From assembly GCF_950295315.1 (NCBI RefSeq), contig NC_080164.1, positions 58,193,546 through 58,257,545 on the forward strand: a stretch of DNA of 64,000 bases, given 5' to 3'. The position numbers were made by a program, and so were the translations under genes. Origin of the DNA: Erinaceus europaeus (Eukaryota > Chordata > Mammalia > Eulipotyphla > Erinaceidae). Positions 47,601-59,014 of this stretch are shown here, piece by piece; position 1 is the stretch's first letter; each line of letters starts with the position of its first letter. The notes beneath the pieces are model-generated. The model did no database searches. It was not told where the DNA came from and was given only the letters and a program-made list of their open reading frames with translations.

Positions 47601-48984
47601 AATTCCCTTTCCATTCATTCTCTCTTTCCCTGCTTTACACACTCTTTTCTTTTCCTTTCCTTCCCTTCCTTCCTTCCCTGTCATAGACCCTTCCTCGTCC
47701 CTTGCATTTTATTTCTGAAAATACACTTTTGGTTTCATCATAGATTTCCTTCTTGATAAAAACTATTAGATTGAAATCTGAAACAACATGCTTCTATTTA
47801 GTGAGGGTGGAGAACAAAGGTTAATAAATATATACAAATAACACTGCATTGAAATACCCAATACAGAGTGAATTTATCCTTAGAGACCATATAATATTCC
47901 TGAAAGCTCACCCTGTTATATACTGTAGAACTAAAATAAAAGTCCAATACTGTCTAGGACACCACTCCTTAAAGTAGAGCTGGGAGCTAGAAAGAAAGAA
48001 GATCAGTCCTGGTAGTGTATCCATGGAGATCTGTAAAATATACACACCAAAGAGGGCCTCACATACACCCAGGGAACAGCAGGCATCTTGTTCCATACGG
48101 CTCACCTCTTGAAACTGAAATGGGTATTTGAGAGTCTCAGTCTACTGAGGGAGTAACCTTATTAAAGTGCTTTAATAACACAACAGCCATCATATTATGC
48201 TTGGTTTTGTCCATTTGTGATTCTCTTGGAATACATAATGAATAAGACAATGCCCCTTTCCACGATTCTTGCATAAGCAGGAGGATATTTCTAATTAAAA
48301 AGGCAGAGTTAGTGCCGTACATGAAATGAACAGGACCATATCTCTAGAAATGCTGAGATTTTACTGTTTGCATTAAGTAACGCTTGTATTTCTCTCTGAA
48401 TCTAGCCCAATACCCATAACCAATAAGATGAAGATTTAAGATAACTTGGTCAAAAGATGGTGAATTACAACTTTTAATTAAAATGTAGAAAATGGTTGCT
48501 TTAAAATAAACATGATAATACTTTCTTGATCATTAATTTTTCATAGGGAGAACAACAAAAGCAACCTGAATATTTCAGGATGTGACATTATAAAGTCAGG
48601 CAAAGGGGATTTTCAGACAGTCATGCACATCTCAGACAGAAGACTATGCAATTGTTACTCCTCATTTTCAGTCTTGGAAACACCAGTGGATTGCAACCCA
48701 CACATTTGGATTTAAAGAGGTATCTTTGCTACCCCTATATGGATAATGCAAGTGATGAAGGAAATAAACAGCTTACAAGGCAAGGGGATGGCTTATTCAC
48801 ACCAAAGAACAGTTCAGTAAATACTAACAGGGAGGCTAAATACTATTTTTTATTTTATTTTCATTTATTTATTGTCACCACTATTATCACTGAGGTTTGT
48901 TGTCAGCACAATACCACCATTCCTGGCAGTCATTTAGAATTTTGAAAAAAAAGTATTTCTTAGATATAGAATGTTATGCAACTT
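47601..48984. other. Unique sequence with a TTCC-rich patch
   Basis: The pyrimidine-rich patch is at 47625-47682. Open frames at 47908-48322 (minus) and 48646-48945 (plus) have no recognised domain. No exon is supported. Confidence 0.45.
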
Positions 48985-49140
48985 AAGGAGGAAAGAGACA
49001 GAGAAATAAGGAGAGACATTAGCATTGCTTTACAATTTGTGAAGCTTTCCCCAGAGGGTTCTCCCATGTGGGGCTCAAACCTGCATGCTTGCACATGGAA
49101 ACATGTACACTCTACCAGATGAGCCACTTGAAAACCCATT
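48985..49140 (-). mobile_element. SINE remnant, minus strand
   Basis: Plus-strand: aggaaagagacagagaaata, tgaagctttccccagagggt, ctcccatgtggggctcaaac (B-box region reversed), ctgcatgcttgcacatgg and ctaccagatgagccact. Head and middle are present; the tail is unclear. Confidence 0.75.
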
Positions 49141-49167
49141 GCTGTCTTTGTTGTTGTTAATGTATTT

Positions 49168-49245
49168 TTTAACAGAGCACTGTTAAGTTTTGGCTTATGA
49201 TGGTACCAGGGAAGTAAAACTGGGAGATCAGAGTCTAAAAACTGA
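49168..49245 (-). mobile_element. SINE remnant (ctggggagatag subfamily), truncated
   Basis: The text aacagagcactgttaagttt, tggcttatgatggtaccagg matches the reversed 3' end of this subfamily (compare 26476-26540). The head is lost. Confidence 0.6.
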
Positions 49246-49504
49246 CTTTAATGTATATCTCAGCATGAAAAGAATGTTTTCAAAACTAATATACAATGGA
49301 AATACTACCAGTGCTATGTTCTAGATTGAATTTAGCAATCCAATTGAAAGATTGCATATATTTTTATATGTGTGCACACACACTGAGGTTCTCTTTATCA
49401 CAGAAATTCCAATTTATGTAAAGCTTGTATCATGCCTCTCTTTCATGGTATTCTTAAATCTTCTCCTAAAAATATATCATTAGTATAAATTTTTCTCCAG
49501 CTCA
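49246..49504. other. Unique sequence
   Basis: Nothing recognised. Confidence 0.5.
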
Positions 49505-49640
49505 TGTTGACTACTCATGATGATTCCTGCCAGGAAGTCTCCTGATTCCTCCCTATTCACATGTTTTCTGACTTTATCAGCTCAATTAACATCCTCCAGG
49601 AAGTCTTCCCTTATTAATCTCCCTTGTTTGAAAGAAATCT
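49505..49640 (+). repeat. Possible L2 fragment
   Basis: The text acatcctccaggaagtcttc ccttattaatctccc resembles the cctccaggaagccttcctgat segment of L2-type 3' sequence. Diverged. Confidence 0.4.
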
Positions 49641-49724
49641 AAATCTATCATCAAATACTTGGGCAAACCATGGTGACATTCACTGTGAAGACAGAAAGTT
49701 GTTTGCCCTCTGGTAGGTTAGGTA

Positions 49725-49830
49725 TTCCTCTGTATAAATTAGGTTCTTTCTCTGTAAAATAAGGAATTAACCACACCTACCTTATAAGGCTGTCCTGATA
49801 ACTGCATGATAAACACTCTAAAAAGATTTG
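49725..49830 (+). repeat. MIR SINE fragment
   Basis: tctttctctgtaaaataagg, aattaaccacacctacctta and taaggctgtcctgataactg follow the MIR core order (tcatctgtaaaatgggga ... ctacctcatagggttgttgtgagg). Confidence 0.55.
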
Positions 49831-50911
49831 AAATAGAGTAGTTCCATAATACACGTAAGTTCCTTTTGCTCTTTCCCTCTCTTTTGATTCAGAGAAATGT
49901 GAATCTAAGTCACTCATGTGTAATCATGTATTATAGTGACTCTTTCTTTCTTTCTTTCTTTCATTTTTTTTTTGAGGGCCTTCATTCTCCATCATCTTTC
50001 CCTATGATCTCTCAAATTAAGGGCTTCTTCAAGTGTTATCCTATCCCCTATATAATCTGACATAGATCCACAGACATAGTTAATCACAAATATTTATTAT
50101 TAAAGTGCTGGTTACTTTCTCTAATGTCTAGAAAAAATAATTCCCATAAAAGATCCAAAGTAACAACACTGTTGCTATCTATCTTTGCATTTCCTCATAT
50201 GCTTTATATGGCTGGATTTGTATAAGGTGGGAAGGGAACATCACACTGTTCAATTTGAAGTTATTTTCTATTACTCTAAATAAATAAATAAATAAATATT
50301 TTCTATTTTCTATTAATGTGACAGGTATCATTAATGAAGTAAGGTGATGCATTTAATCCCAGTGTGGGTACATTAATTTTATAGACACAACTTTTCTATA
50401 CCTGAAGAGTATAGTTTTTCCCTTCCAGGAAATTATAAAATAAATAAAGAGTACTACCAGCCCCAAGATGATTTTTGTATGTGAGCAGTGAAAATTGCAA
50501 ACAATGGAAAATTTAAATGAAGTATCAGATACTACTGATGAGAAAATGGTTTTGTCATCTTAAAAGCCAAAGAGCAGCACATTTTAGAATTCAGTATTTA
50601 ACTTACAAGCTCCTTTCATTGATGAATATTGCAGTCATCAGTCATCAGGTGTCAGATTCTCATAATCTAATCACCATGCTTAGTTGCTCTGCCTCAATTT
50701 CCCAACTGGTAAAACAGAGAGGAGGATGACAGTCCCCACCATACTGCATTATCACAAGGCACACAGAGCAGAGTTTATTTATGTAAGCGTTCCCAGTAGA
50801 GTAAGATCTATGTGAAAATTAGATGTTAACCTGGCAGGATCTGAAAAACCTCATAATGGTTCCATAAGAGTATATATATATATATTTTTTTCTATTAAAC
50901 TTTTTTAAAAT
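49831..50911. other. Unique AT-rich sequence with small repeats
   Basis: There is a TTTC run at 49944-49964, AAAT units at 50278-50297 and TA units at 50871-50884. No gene is recognised. Confidence 0.5.
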
Positions 50912-51167
50912 AAAAAAAAATCCCTTATCGTTGTTGTTATTATTGTTATTGCTGTCATTGTTCTTGGATAGGACAGAGAGAAATCAAGAGAGAAGGGGAA
51001 GACAGAGAGGGGGAGAGAAAGATAGAAACCTGCAGACCTGCTTCACCACCTGTGAAGCAACTCCCCTGAAGATGAGGAGCCCGGGAGGCTCCAACCTGGA
51101 TCCTTAACGCTGGTCCTTGCCCTTTGCACCATATGCACTTAACCTGCTGCACCACTGCTCGACTCCC
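50912..51167 (-). mobile_element. SINE (gcgggttaagcgca subfamily), minus strand
   Basis: Plus-strand: cgttgttgttattattgtta, ttcttggataggacagagag, gaaacctgcagacctgcttc, ccacctgtgaagcaactccc, gaggagcccgggaggctcca (B box reversed, damaged), tgcacttaacctgctgcacc and actgctcgactccc. It is a near-complete monomer with its tail-side CAACAA block, here reading GTTGTT. Confidence 0.9.
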
Positions 51168-52399
51168 TATTCACATCTTTTATAAAAAGCAGATCCCAAG
51201 CAGCATGTGGACAAATTCTAATATTGGACTCACTTCCTGGGTGTTCCGTTCTTTCAGTCAAGGAAGAAGAGAAAAACAGCTGAAGAAACAGTGCGGTGGG
51301 CAAAAGCTCCCCCAGTTCCTTTCTGGAATTCCTTTTAGACTTTAAAAAGGCAAATCAACATATATATGGGTCCTAAGACTGTGATAACCTGTATTCCTAA
51401 GGCTCTGGGGGCCAAAGCCCTTAGTGGCACATTTGGAATTACAAAGTACCAAACTAAAAGCAAAAGAAGAGATGCTATAATGAGAAATCTTCCTGAAAGG
51501 AGAGAAAACTATGAGGTAAAGCAGAACGATGGTGGGTGGGGGAGGGGGAGCAAAGGCCAACAATACTACTTACATACTTTCATCCTGGAGACCACAACAA
51601 AGTAAAAGCAGCTAAGTGTGTTATAAAGTCTGATTTGACAATTTCTACCAAAGTTGAGCTGTTAGAATTAAAATGAAATATCAGTTGTTCTTTCAGACAT
51701 TTTACATCTGACTAGCTGATTTTGCAAATTATACTGGAAAGTTACTGCATCCTTAAGAGATAGGCAGTATTATGTGTCATCTGATTTTGATGCAATTTCT
51801 AGAAAGAGAAAGGTAAGTTAAAAATAGCGATTCCATTTTAATGCATGTTTATTCTTGCCTTTGTCTGGAGTCCAAAAGCGACAACATGCTCTTCTCAATT
51901 ACTGTAGCAACATTATGTTTATATAAAGTTTGAAGCCATGTGCATTGCCAAGGCACCCCTCCAAGAAGGTAAACCCAATATTCCCATGTATCACATGCCC
52001 TTCAGATTTTTTTTTTTACTTAAGGGCTTGTCATTTCAGTGGGGAGCAAAAACTACCAAACACCAGCCACGTGGAGTTTTTTTCCTTCATGCTGTTTGTG
52101 ATAAACTTCAGGGGACATATTTAACATTCAACAAAAACTGAAATTTCTGGGGCCACCCCAGCAGGAGGATATTGTCACTGCATTTACAGCAGCATTGAGC
52201 TCTGAGACACAGCCAGGCAGTCAAGGCACAGAATGTGACACCCGCATTCATAATTCCTAATGGGGGCAAATAACTTCTCCAAGCTTCTTAACCACTTAGT
52301 GTTAGTCTACTGCCCATGCCCTATGCTATTATCATCATTGCTATTATTATTTTGTTATTGTTACATTGTTCTTTATCTTTTAAGACAAATTTCATCTGT
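51168..52399. other. Unique sequence
   Basis: No gene. A patch at 51860-52320 looks less AT-rich and non-repetitive and could hold regulatory sequence. Open frames here (51342-51605, 51930-52141) overlap on different frames and strands and lack domains. Confidence 0.45.
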
Positions 52400-52554
52400 T
52401 TCATTTTGATGGGAGAGAAATGCAGAGAAAGAGAAAGTGGGGGGAGTACTGCTTAACTCTGGTTTATGGTGGTGTGGGGATATTGAACCTGAGGCTTTGA
52501 AGATTCAGGCATGAAAGTTTTATTGCATAGCCATTATGCTATTTCCCCTGCCCT
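52400..52554 (-). mobile_element. SINE (ctggggagatag subfamily), minus strand
   Basis: Plus-strand: gggagagaaatgcagagaaa, agtactgcttaactctggtt, tatggtggtgtggggatatt, gaacctgaggctttgaagat, tcaggcatgaaagttttatt, gcatagccattatgctattt and cccctgccct. The whole head is preserved. Confidence 0.85.
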
Positions 52555-52953
52555 GTTCTTTATCATTTTAGAAATAGTCTCCTCTGGGAAGAAAGAACTG
52601 TGTACCTTCTAGCCTGGTAGTTATTTTTTTTGCTTACATAGCATAATTTTGCCAGCTTTTCAGCACTGCTGAATTTCTGAGGAGAACCATGGGAGTCTGA
52701 GTTTCCTGCCTGGAGAAAGCACAACTGGGTATCTGCTCTGGGTACATGACTCCACCATTATCTTCTATCCCTTTGACCTCATTCTCTGAACCTGGAAGAA
52801 GGAGCAGCATTGCCAAAATCTACTTTTTTTTAAAAAAAAAAAATACATTTAAACCATCATTTCTTAAAACCTAATAGGGCCTAAGTCTGTCCTTGGGACT
52901 GCAGGAGGCCAGAATTCCCAAGTTGTGGAAGAAAGTGAAAACTGAGATATATT

Positions 52954-52956
<3 letters not shown>
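52555..52956. other. Unique sequence
   Basis: Nothing recognised; an A run at 52839-52850. Confidence 0.5.

Positions 52957-53023
<67 letters not shown>
52957..53023. repeat. Compound (CT)n(CA)n microsatellite
   Basis: About 19 CT units (52957-52995) switch directly to about 14 CA units (52996-53023). The first half is a homopurine-homopyrimidine tract, the second alternating purine-pyrimidine. Confidence 0.95.
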
Positions 53024-53025
<2 letters not shown>

Positions 53026-54121
53026 TAAAAATATCCTCAAGTTCTCTCCTTAGAAACATATTGGAGCAACCCCAGCAAAGCCCTAGGGAAAGTGTAGTTG
53101 CTGGGACATTAACCAAGATATTTGGAGATCTCACTTTTCTGCTGGAAGTAGGAGAGCAGAGACAATGTTAATTGCACTAAAATGAGCAAAGAAGCAGGTT
53201 TTAACTTTCATGCTCTAACAGGGCCAGAGAGGGAGATTACAAGGAAAGCACAATGGCAAATTCATGAGGCGGTCTCCTGCCTCCCAAGGGAGGGAGATGA
53301 GCATCACAGGATTTGCTGTAGAGGCCCACGGCCAGCACAATCTATTAAATAGCTCAAGTTAGTCAATGTGGAAGAAATTTTTAGACACACATGCCCAACC
53401 ATATGTGCATGGCCAAGATTTAAAATAGAAAAGTGAGAGACTGTTGGATGACTGAGGATTTTTCCCTTGCCAGGAAGTCCTCCTTAAGGATTTCATAGTT
53501 TGCAAAAGAAAATTGCTTGCCAGACAAGCCAAGAAAAAGACATAGAAGATTGGGACCTGCTTCCTTAATGATGAAATGTCACACTGCTATGTAAATCAAC
53601 CCAAAGAAAAGAAAAGAGTCAGGCATAATTAAGATGGTTTTGCAGAATTTTTTTTTTTTTTTTACATATCCTACTTAAACTGCTTTAATTCTTCAAACCT
53701 TAGGGAGGGAGCAAAGGCACAGATGAAATTTATTGTGGCAGCAGTGGGCAGTGAGTGAATGAACACCTTTGTCAACAGAATAGTATGTTACAATGAAAAG
53801 TTACACTGCGTGGCCACAATTCATAAAGGATAAATCCCTGTATCATTATGTTTGCAGCAGAATTTCAGTATATATGATTTAAAAATATGCATGTGGGATG
53901 AAATGAAGAAATGGCAAGCTGATCCTGTTAGCCCCACAAGAATCATCTTTATTAACTTTTCGGTCTACCGTGTAGTCATAATTTTACCATAATCACCCTT
54001 CTCAGCAAATCTGTGCCTGTTTTCCTCTGCCTCCCCTTCAACATGTCTTCTTCTTCCTAGGCCCATAGAAAAGACTCCGATGACACAGCATTCTGTACCA
54101 TCAATATAAAGAAACTTTGAT
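53024..54121. other. Unique sequence, partly enhancer-like
   Basis: The part at 53230-53400 is moderately GC-rich (gaggcggtctcctgcctccc, gaggcccacggccagcacaa) and repeat-free. A T run lies at 53649-53663. No exon is supported. Confidence 0.4.
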
Positions 54122-54238
54122 AATGGGTTGGCAAATAGCTCACTCAGATAGTGTGCTGTTTTGCCATGTGCAATCTGAGCTTGACCCCCACTGCAATTAA
54201 AGAAATTTTTATTAATGTTTAGTAATGAAGTTCTCTGT

Positions 54239-54282
<44 letters not shown>

Positions 54283-54440
54283 CTTCCCTCCCTCCCTTCC
54301 TTGTCTTTCCATCTCATCCTTCATTCCTCACTCCTTTCCTCCTTCTTCAAAAGTCAGTCTGGAGTGGTGAATCTCTAAATAAGACAAAAAATGTCAAAGA
54401 TGACAAAAAATGAAGGAAGGGAAGAAGGAAAAAAGGAAAG
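54122..54440 (+). mobile_element. SINE remnant (agctcacctggtagagc subfamily) with expanded CT tract
   Basis: ataatgggttggcaaatagc, tcactcagatagtgtgctgt, ttgccatgtgcaatctgagc, ttgacccccactgc, then a pure CT run (54240-54279) and a TCCC-rich stretch to about 54350. An A/G-rich tail follows (54408-54450). Confidence 0.65.
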
Positions 54441-54517
54441 AGAGAGAGAAACATATAATCTGTAGTGGTGAATGTATTGTTATGTAATGACTATATAAAG
54501 TTAGAAAACATTTTTGG

Positions 54518-54735
54518 AGGTTGGGTGGTATCATATGTGGGAGAGCACACGTTACAGTGACCAGGGGCCTGGGTTTAAGCCCTTGATCTTCTTCTGTAGG
54601 AGGAAGCTTCCCAAGCAGAGCAGCAGTGTTGCAAGTGCCTCTCTCCTTTCCTCTCTGTCTCCCCTTCCTTCTCCATATCTGTCTGTCTCTACTGAAAAAG
54701 GAACAAAGTATATCCTTGTTGCAATAAAAAAAAAA
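54518..54735 (+). mobile_element. SINE (cacctggttaagc subfamily), diverged
   Basis: ggttgggtggtatcatatgt, cacacgttacagtgaccagg, ggcctgggtttaagcccttg (B-box region), aggaggaagcttcccaagca and a CT-rich body ending tctgtctctactgaaaaagg. Confidence 0.8.
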
Positions 54736-55781
54736 GATATTCTCACCATTTTAGAAAAAAAATAGTGCTTAGATATCACAGTAAAATAAAAGTAGCCTCT
54801 CACATCTTAGAAGTTTCTATATTTCAAGATTCTAAATCTTATGCTATTTGCTACAATTCATGTGCTTCAGGTGAATTGGAATTATATTTTGTAAAAGCTT
54901 CATATCTCAGCAATCCCTCCAAAAACATCCCATCAGTTTTCAGTCACAATGATTCTTATAATTTGATGTCAAGAAGGGAGATTTTAGAATTGATTTAATC
55001 AAATTTTCTTATTTTACAAATAAAAAGGTGAGACTGTGAACTGTTAAGTAGTTGCATTACAAAACTCCTATGTCAATTAGTATGAATATTGCAGTCTTTT
55101 GTCTTCTAATCTAGCATTCTGAATACTACACTATATATTAGTAATGCTATATAACTAACACATGCTTCTAGAAATAAATTACTATAAATGAATAAATGAG
55201 TACTACAAGTAAACAGTTCTTCTGTATTTATCTTTATCAAAATTCAGTCCTTCTGTCTAAATTTTAGTTTAAAAAACAGCAGTGGGCTCTAAAAAGGAAG
55301 ACAACCTTACAAAAATGTGGTGATACAGAGCTGCTGCTAAAAATCCAGCCAGGATTATTTCCCCAAACTCATTATCTTTTCTCTTTAGGAATAATCACCT
55401 TCACCACCATCAACAACCAAAGTTCTACAGGACACAAACTAAGTGCCAGGAGTTGACAGTCTTCACCTACATCCCAGCTATAAAGGTAGTAAAAATGTAG
55501 CCCAACTGTTTTCTTCCTAGAGACATGGGAGAATGAATTTGAGGCAATGGTTTTATACTCAAAGATGATGCCATTACATTTTGTGAAACCCATCTCCTAC
55601 TCTTCATGCCACTGATACTACTAAGCCATGGACTCTATTTTAATCTCCATCTTTCTTGTTAACCTCAATTACTCTTTTAAAACACATTTGAGTGAAGACT
55701 TCTAAGCTTCTAATATACAATGGCTCTGTCATTCTTGAGCCATATTATGAGATAGCTAAGCCAAATAAAGTCAAATGCCAA
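54736..55781. other. Unique AT-rich sequence
   Basis: No gene or repeat recognised. Short open frames overlap on both strands without domains. Confidence 0.5.
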
Positions 55782-56073
55782 GGGCTGGGCAGTAGTACAT
55801 CTGGTTGAGCCCACATACTACCATGCTCAAGGGAATGGATTCAAGTCCCTGTTCTCCACCTACAAGGTGGACACTTCATGAGCAGAGAAGCAAGTACTGC
55901 AGATGTCTCTCTGTTTCTCTCTCTCTCTACTCTCCCTCCCCTCTCAAATTCTCTCTGTTCTATCAAATGAAAGTTTTTTAAAAACTTAAAAAGGAATAAA
56001 TGGCTGCCAGGAGCAATGGATTTATCATGCAAACACAAAGCCCTAGTGATAGCCCTGGTAGCAATTTAAAAAA

Positions 56074-56075
<2 letters not shown>
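55782..56075 (+). mobile_element. Dimeric SINE (cacctggttaagc head plus second unit)
   Basis: gggctgggcagtagtacatc, ctaccatgctcaagggaatg, gattcaagtccctgttctcc (B-box region), cacctacaaggtggacactt, a CT body and gttctatcaaatgaaagttt. Then the second unit: ggctgccaggagcaatggat, catgcaaacacaaagcccta and gtgatagccctggtagcaat. Confidence 0.85.

Positions 56076-56122
<47 letters not shown>
56076..56122. repeat. (TA)n microsatellite at a SINE tail
   Basis: About 23 TA units follow directly on the SINE's A-rich end, so the repeat probably grew from the tail. Confidence 0.95.
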
Positions 56123-56125
<3 letters not shown>

Positions 56126-56734
56126 AAAAATAAAGTACATACAAATGCCTTTCTACCTCCATTTTTTTTCCTATTCTGCCTTTTTCAGTTATTGCATCAC
56201 ACTAGAAAGAAAAATAAACAGAAAAATTCAGAGACTTGAGTTCTAGCTTTGACACCTTAACTAACAACACATGTTTAGAAGTGCCATTGGGTTTTCCTGG
56301 ATTTTGTCTCTTCATCTTCAAAACAGAAGCATTGAAGAAGACAGATTCCAATGTTTCTTGAGCAATTAATGTTTTTATTAAATATCTAATATTCTCGCAA
56401 CTTATTGGACTAGTATTTCCAGAGAGAAGATGTCAGAGATTGTGAAGCTCCTACATGGTATGACTTAAAATTCTGTTAATTACATTGTCTAACAAATGCA
56501 GAAACTCTGATAAACAACCACATGTCAAAGGAAAGCATCCCATCACTGTTACAGCTCTGCAAGTTGCTGTGAAATACTAATGTCAAGTGCTAGTAACTGT
56601 ACTTGAATTACTGCATGTACTCAGGTAAATTACTATATATAATTTGCAAATATTCAGCAACATGTGCATTGTAACAATAAGGACAACACACAGTTGATAA
56701 CAACTTGGGCTTGCATATCATTATTATACTTAAG
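56123..56734. other. Unique sequence
   Basis: Nothing recognised. Confidence 0.5.
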
Positions 56735-56995
56735 AGTTTTAAAGTGTTTCATAAACATTGGCTCATCTATTTTATGAATATGAATAATGCCAGGTACAGC
56801 TGGGGACAGAAAATGGGAAGGCATGAAAAGTGTATATCTACATTTTGGAGACAGACAATCCAAGTCCTGACAAAAGTACTGATTTCCCCTGGGTGACACA
56901 AAGCTAGAAACAGGACTGGGAACAGGGACCCAGTTTCTGGGTTTGTAGCCTGCTGCTCAGAACACAAGTTTGCCACAGCTCTCCAATTTAAAGTA
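56735..56995 (-). repeat. Probable MIR SINE, minus strand
   Basis: Plus-strand: ttttaaagtgtttcataaac attggctcatc, then gacagaaaatgggaaggcat, gggtgacacaaagctagaaa and cagggacccagtttctgggt. The order follows reversed MIR (aaagcgctttacaaacattatctcatt ... ggtcacacagctag ... gaaccca). Confidence 0.5.
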
Positions 56996-58035
56996 TGAAG
57001 TTTATGACATGGCATTACCCAGGCACTTTAGGGTGTCAATTTCCTTTACAATTTCATAAAATATCATTTGGAAGGAGGAAGAAATTTATGCTTGTGTACT
57101 AAGAGCTCTCCTGTCTGTTTGCCCTCTTGGGAGAAGAGTTTGTTTCACCTGAACAGAGTTGCAAATGCGAGGAACACACTGAGTGCTGTGAAAGCTGTGG
57201 GGTTTGTTTTTAATTTAAAGAACAGTTCTGATTTGGCTACATTTTAAGTAGGTACTGTATAATATAAATGTGCTGAATTCACTCTGATGGGAACAAGTTA
57301 TTCTATCCTAATACTGTCTAGAAACCAGATATATAGTTACTGTTTTCCTTTGCTTTTTTTTTTATTCATTTTCTGCAAAAAAAAATTAGCTCCTCAGATA
57401 CCAAGATTCTAGAGGCTTATTGTCTTGTAAAATATGCAGGTGCCTCATAGTGATCTATAATAACAAAGCTCCAGTGCTACAGAAAAATACAGATAAAAAT
57501 GTGAAAATATATATGTATGTATACATAAAATGAAATATAGATATGCTATGAGAGAGGGAATAACAACACAAAGAGGAATCAGGTAAGCAGACAGGAACAC
57601 AGTTTTCTTTCCAATCATGTGAACTGAGAAATAGAATGGCTGCTCATTAAAGTCGTTTACCAGGGCTCCAATTTGTTCTGTGATTAACAGGCATTGGTTG
57701 GAAGAGATTGGTGAGGGAGATCAATATACTTGTCTTCTTTCTTAATTCTTCTTTAATGTCTCTCTCTCCATGGGGTGGCTAAATCAGGGATGTAGAGTCA
57801 ATTTTTCTCCACCAGGGGGCTGCACTTCATGGAAAAAAATAAAAATAAAAAACGGGTGGGTAGGGCTATTGAAGATAAGTCAGATTGGCAGCAGGCTTCC
57901 TCTGTTCTGAAATTGACAACTTTTGTTCAAGCATCATTTTCTTTCTTGTCTAACAGATGTGACAAGGAGGCGACATGGAGGATCAAGGGAAATCATGGTG
58001 AAAGTCACGCTTAGACATTAAAATGAGATGATAAT
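56996..58035. other. Unique sequence
   Basis: An AT-rich microsatellite-like patch lies at 57509-57525. No gene or named repeat is seen. Confidence 0.45.
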
Positions 58036-58265
58036 GGGGAAAGGTGGTGGTGAACCCAGTAGAGCACACATGTCTGAGGATCCAGATTCAAGCTTTCACA
58101 CCTCTCCTTATTTGCAGGGAGGAAACTTCAGAAATGGTGGAGCAGTGATGCAGGTTCCTTCCCTTCTCTCCAACAACAACAACAACAACAAAAAGATAGC
58201 CACCAGGAGCAATGGTGGAGTTGTGCAGGCACAGAATTGCACAATAACACTGACAGAAAAATAAA
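58036..58265 (+). mobile_element. Dimeric SINE with CAA repeat
   Basis: ggtggtggtgaacccagtag, ctgaggatccagattcaagc (B-box region), ttatttgcagggaggaaact and tggtggagcagtgatgcagg. A (CAA)n run follows (58171-58191). The second unit is agccaccaggagcaatggtg, gttgtgcaggcacagaattg. Confidence 0.8.
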
Positions 58266-58352
58266 ATCTGATAATTGAGCAAAGCACCAAACATAAGCTT
58301 TCACATCAGGGTGCCACACTATTGTTATCCTTTCACATCCTCATTCTCTGTC

Positions 58353-58585
58353 CTGAAAGCTTGTTTGAAGGATCTAGCAAGGGAGTACAGCTACTCAGCT
58401 ACTCGTATACCCTTGACCGAAGACCTATCTGTCTTTATTCCAGGAAGGCAGTCCTCTTCAATCAGGAGGGACACACATGGAGCAGTGAGGGAGGAAGGGG
58501 ACACCTGCCTAGCCAGCCAGATCAGCAAATCAACCCTGAAAATCAATGGGATGACAGATGTTGCAGTCAGACTGCCCTCACATCC
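58353..58585 (-). pseudogene. 7SK snRNA retropseudogene, 3'-truncated
   Basis: Read on the minus strand from 58585, it starts ggatgtgagggcagtctgac and continues with gatctggctggctaggc, gtgtccccttcctccctcac, gctccatgtgtgtccctcc, gaagaggac, ggtcttcggtcaagggtata, cgagtagctg and cttcaaacaagctttca. This is the 5' two-thirds of 7SK, the RNA that with HEXIM holds P-TEFb inactive in the nucleus. About 15 nt are missing after the ccctcc stretch, and most CpGs have decayed. Of the two GATC motifs known for HEXIM binding, the first reads GATT. The 11-bp duplication cattctctgtc flanks it (58342-58352, 58586-58596), and there is no A tail. It is non-functional. Confidence 0.9.
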
Positions 58586-58596
58586 CATTCTCTGTC

Positions 58597-59014
58597 TTTA
58601 TGTCTTAAGCTAAAAGAAATTCTTACCTAAATCTCACTGGTGCCAAAATTTGAGGTTCACAGAAACAAGATCCACATTCTTCCCTACAGAGTTTTCAGGT
58701 TCAACTTCTATATCGAACTAGTTCTTAGACAGAGGTAATTTTGTCTTCCAAGGTGCATAAGCAGTGTCAGAAAGTACTTTGTTTTGTGGCAAGAGGTTAG
58801 GAGTGCTCCTATTAAACATTATACAGTTAAGAGGACAACTCCCAACTTCAAAGAATCACCCAGTGGTTGACTTAAGGAATTGGGAAGTGCTAAAGCTGTG
58901 TGAGGAAGTTTTAATTTGTTGCTTCAATTTCTCTCTGTCTAAAAAAATTTAAACTAACTGTATGTCACAGGCTGTTTTTCACTACATTCTATTCCTTTGG
59001 CTTCCTGAACAAGA
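58597..59014. other. Unique sequence
   Basis: No gene or named repeat seen. Confidence 0.5.

Noticed and set aside
58275..58630. Overlapping open frames of 65-112 codons on both strands
   Set aside because: They cover the 7SK retrocopy, which is derived from a non-coding RNA.
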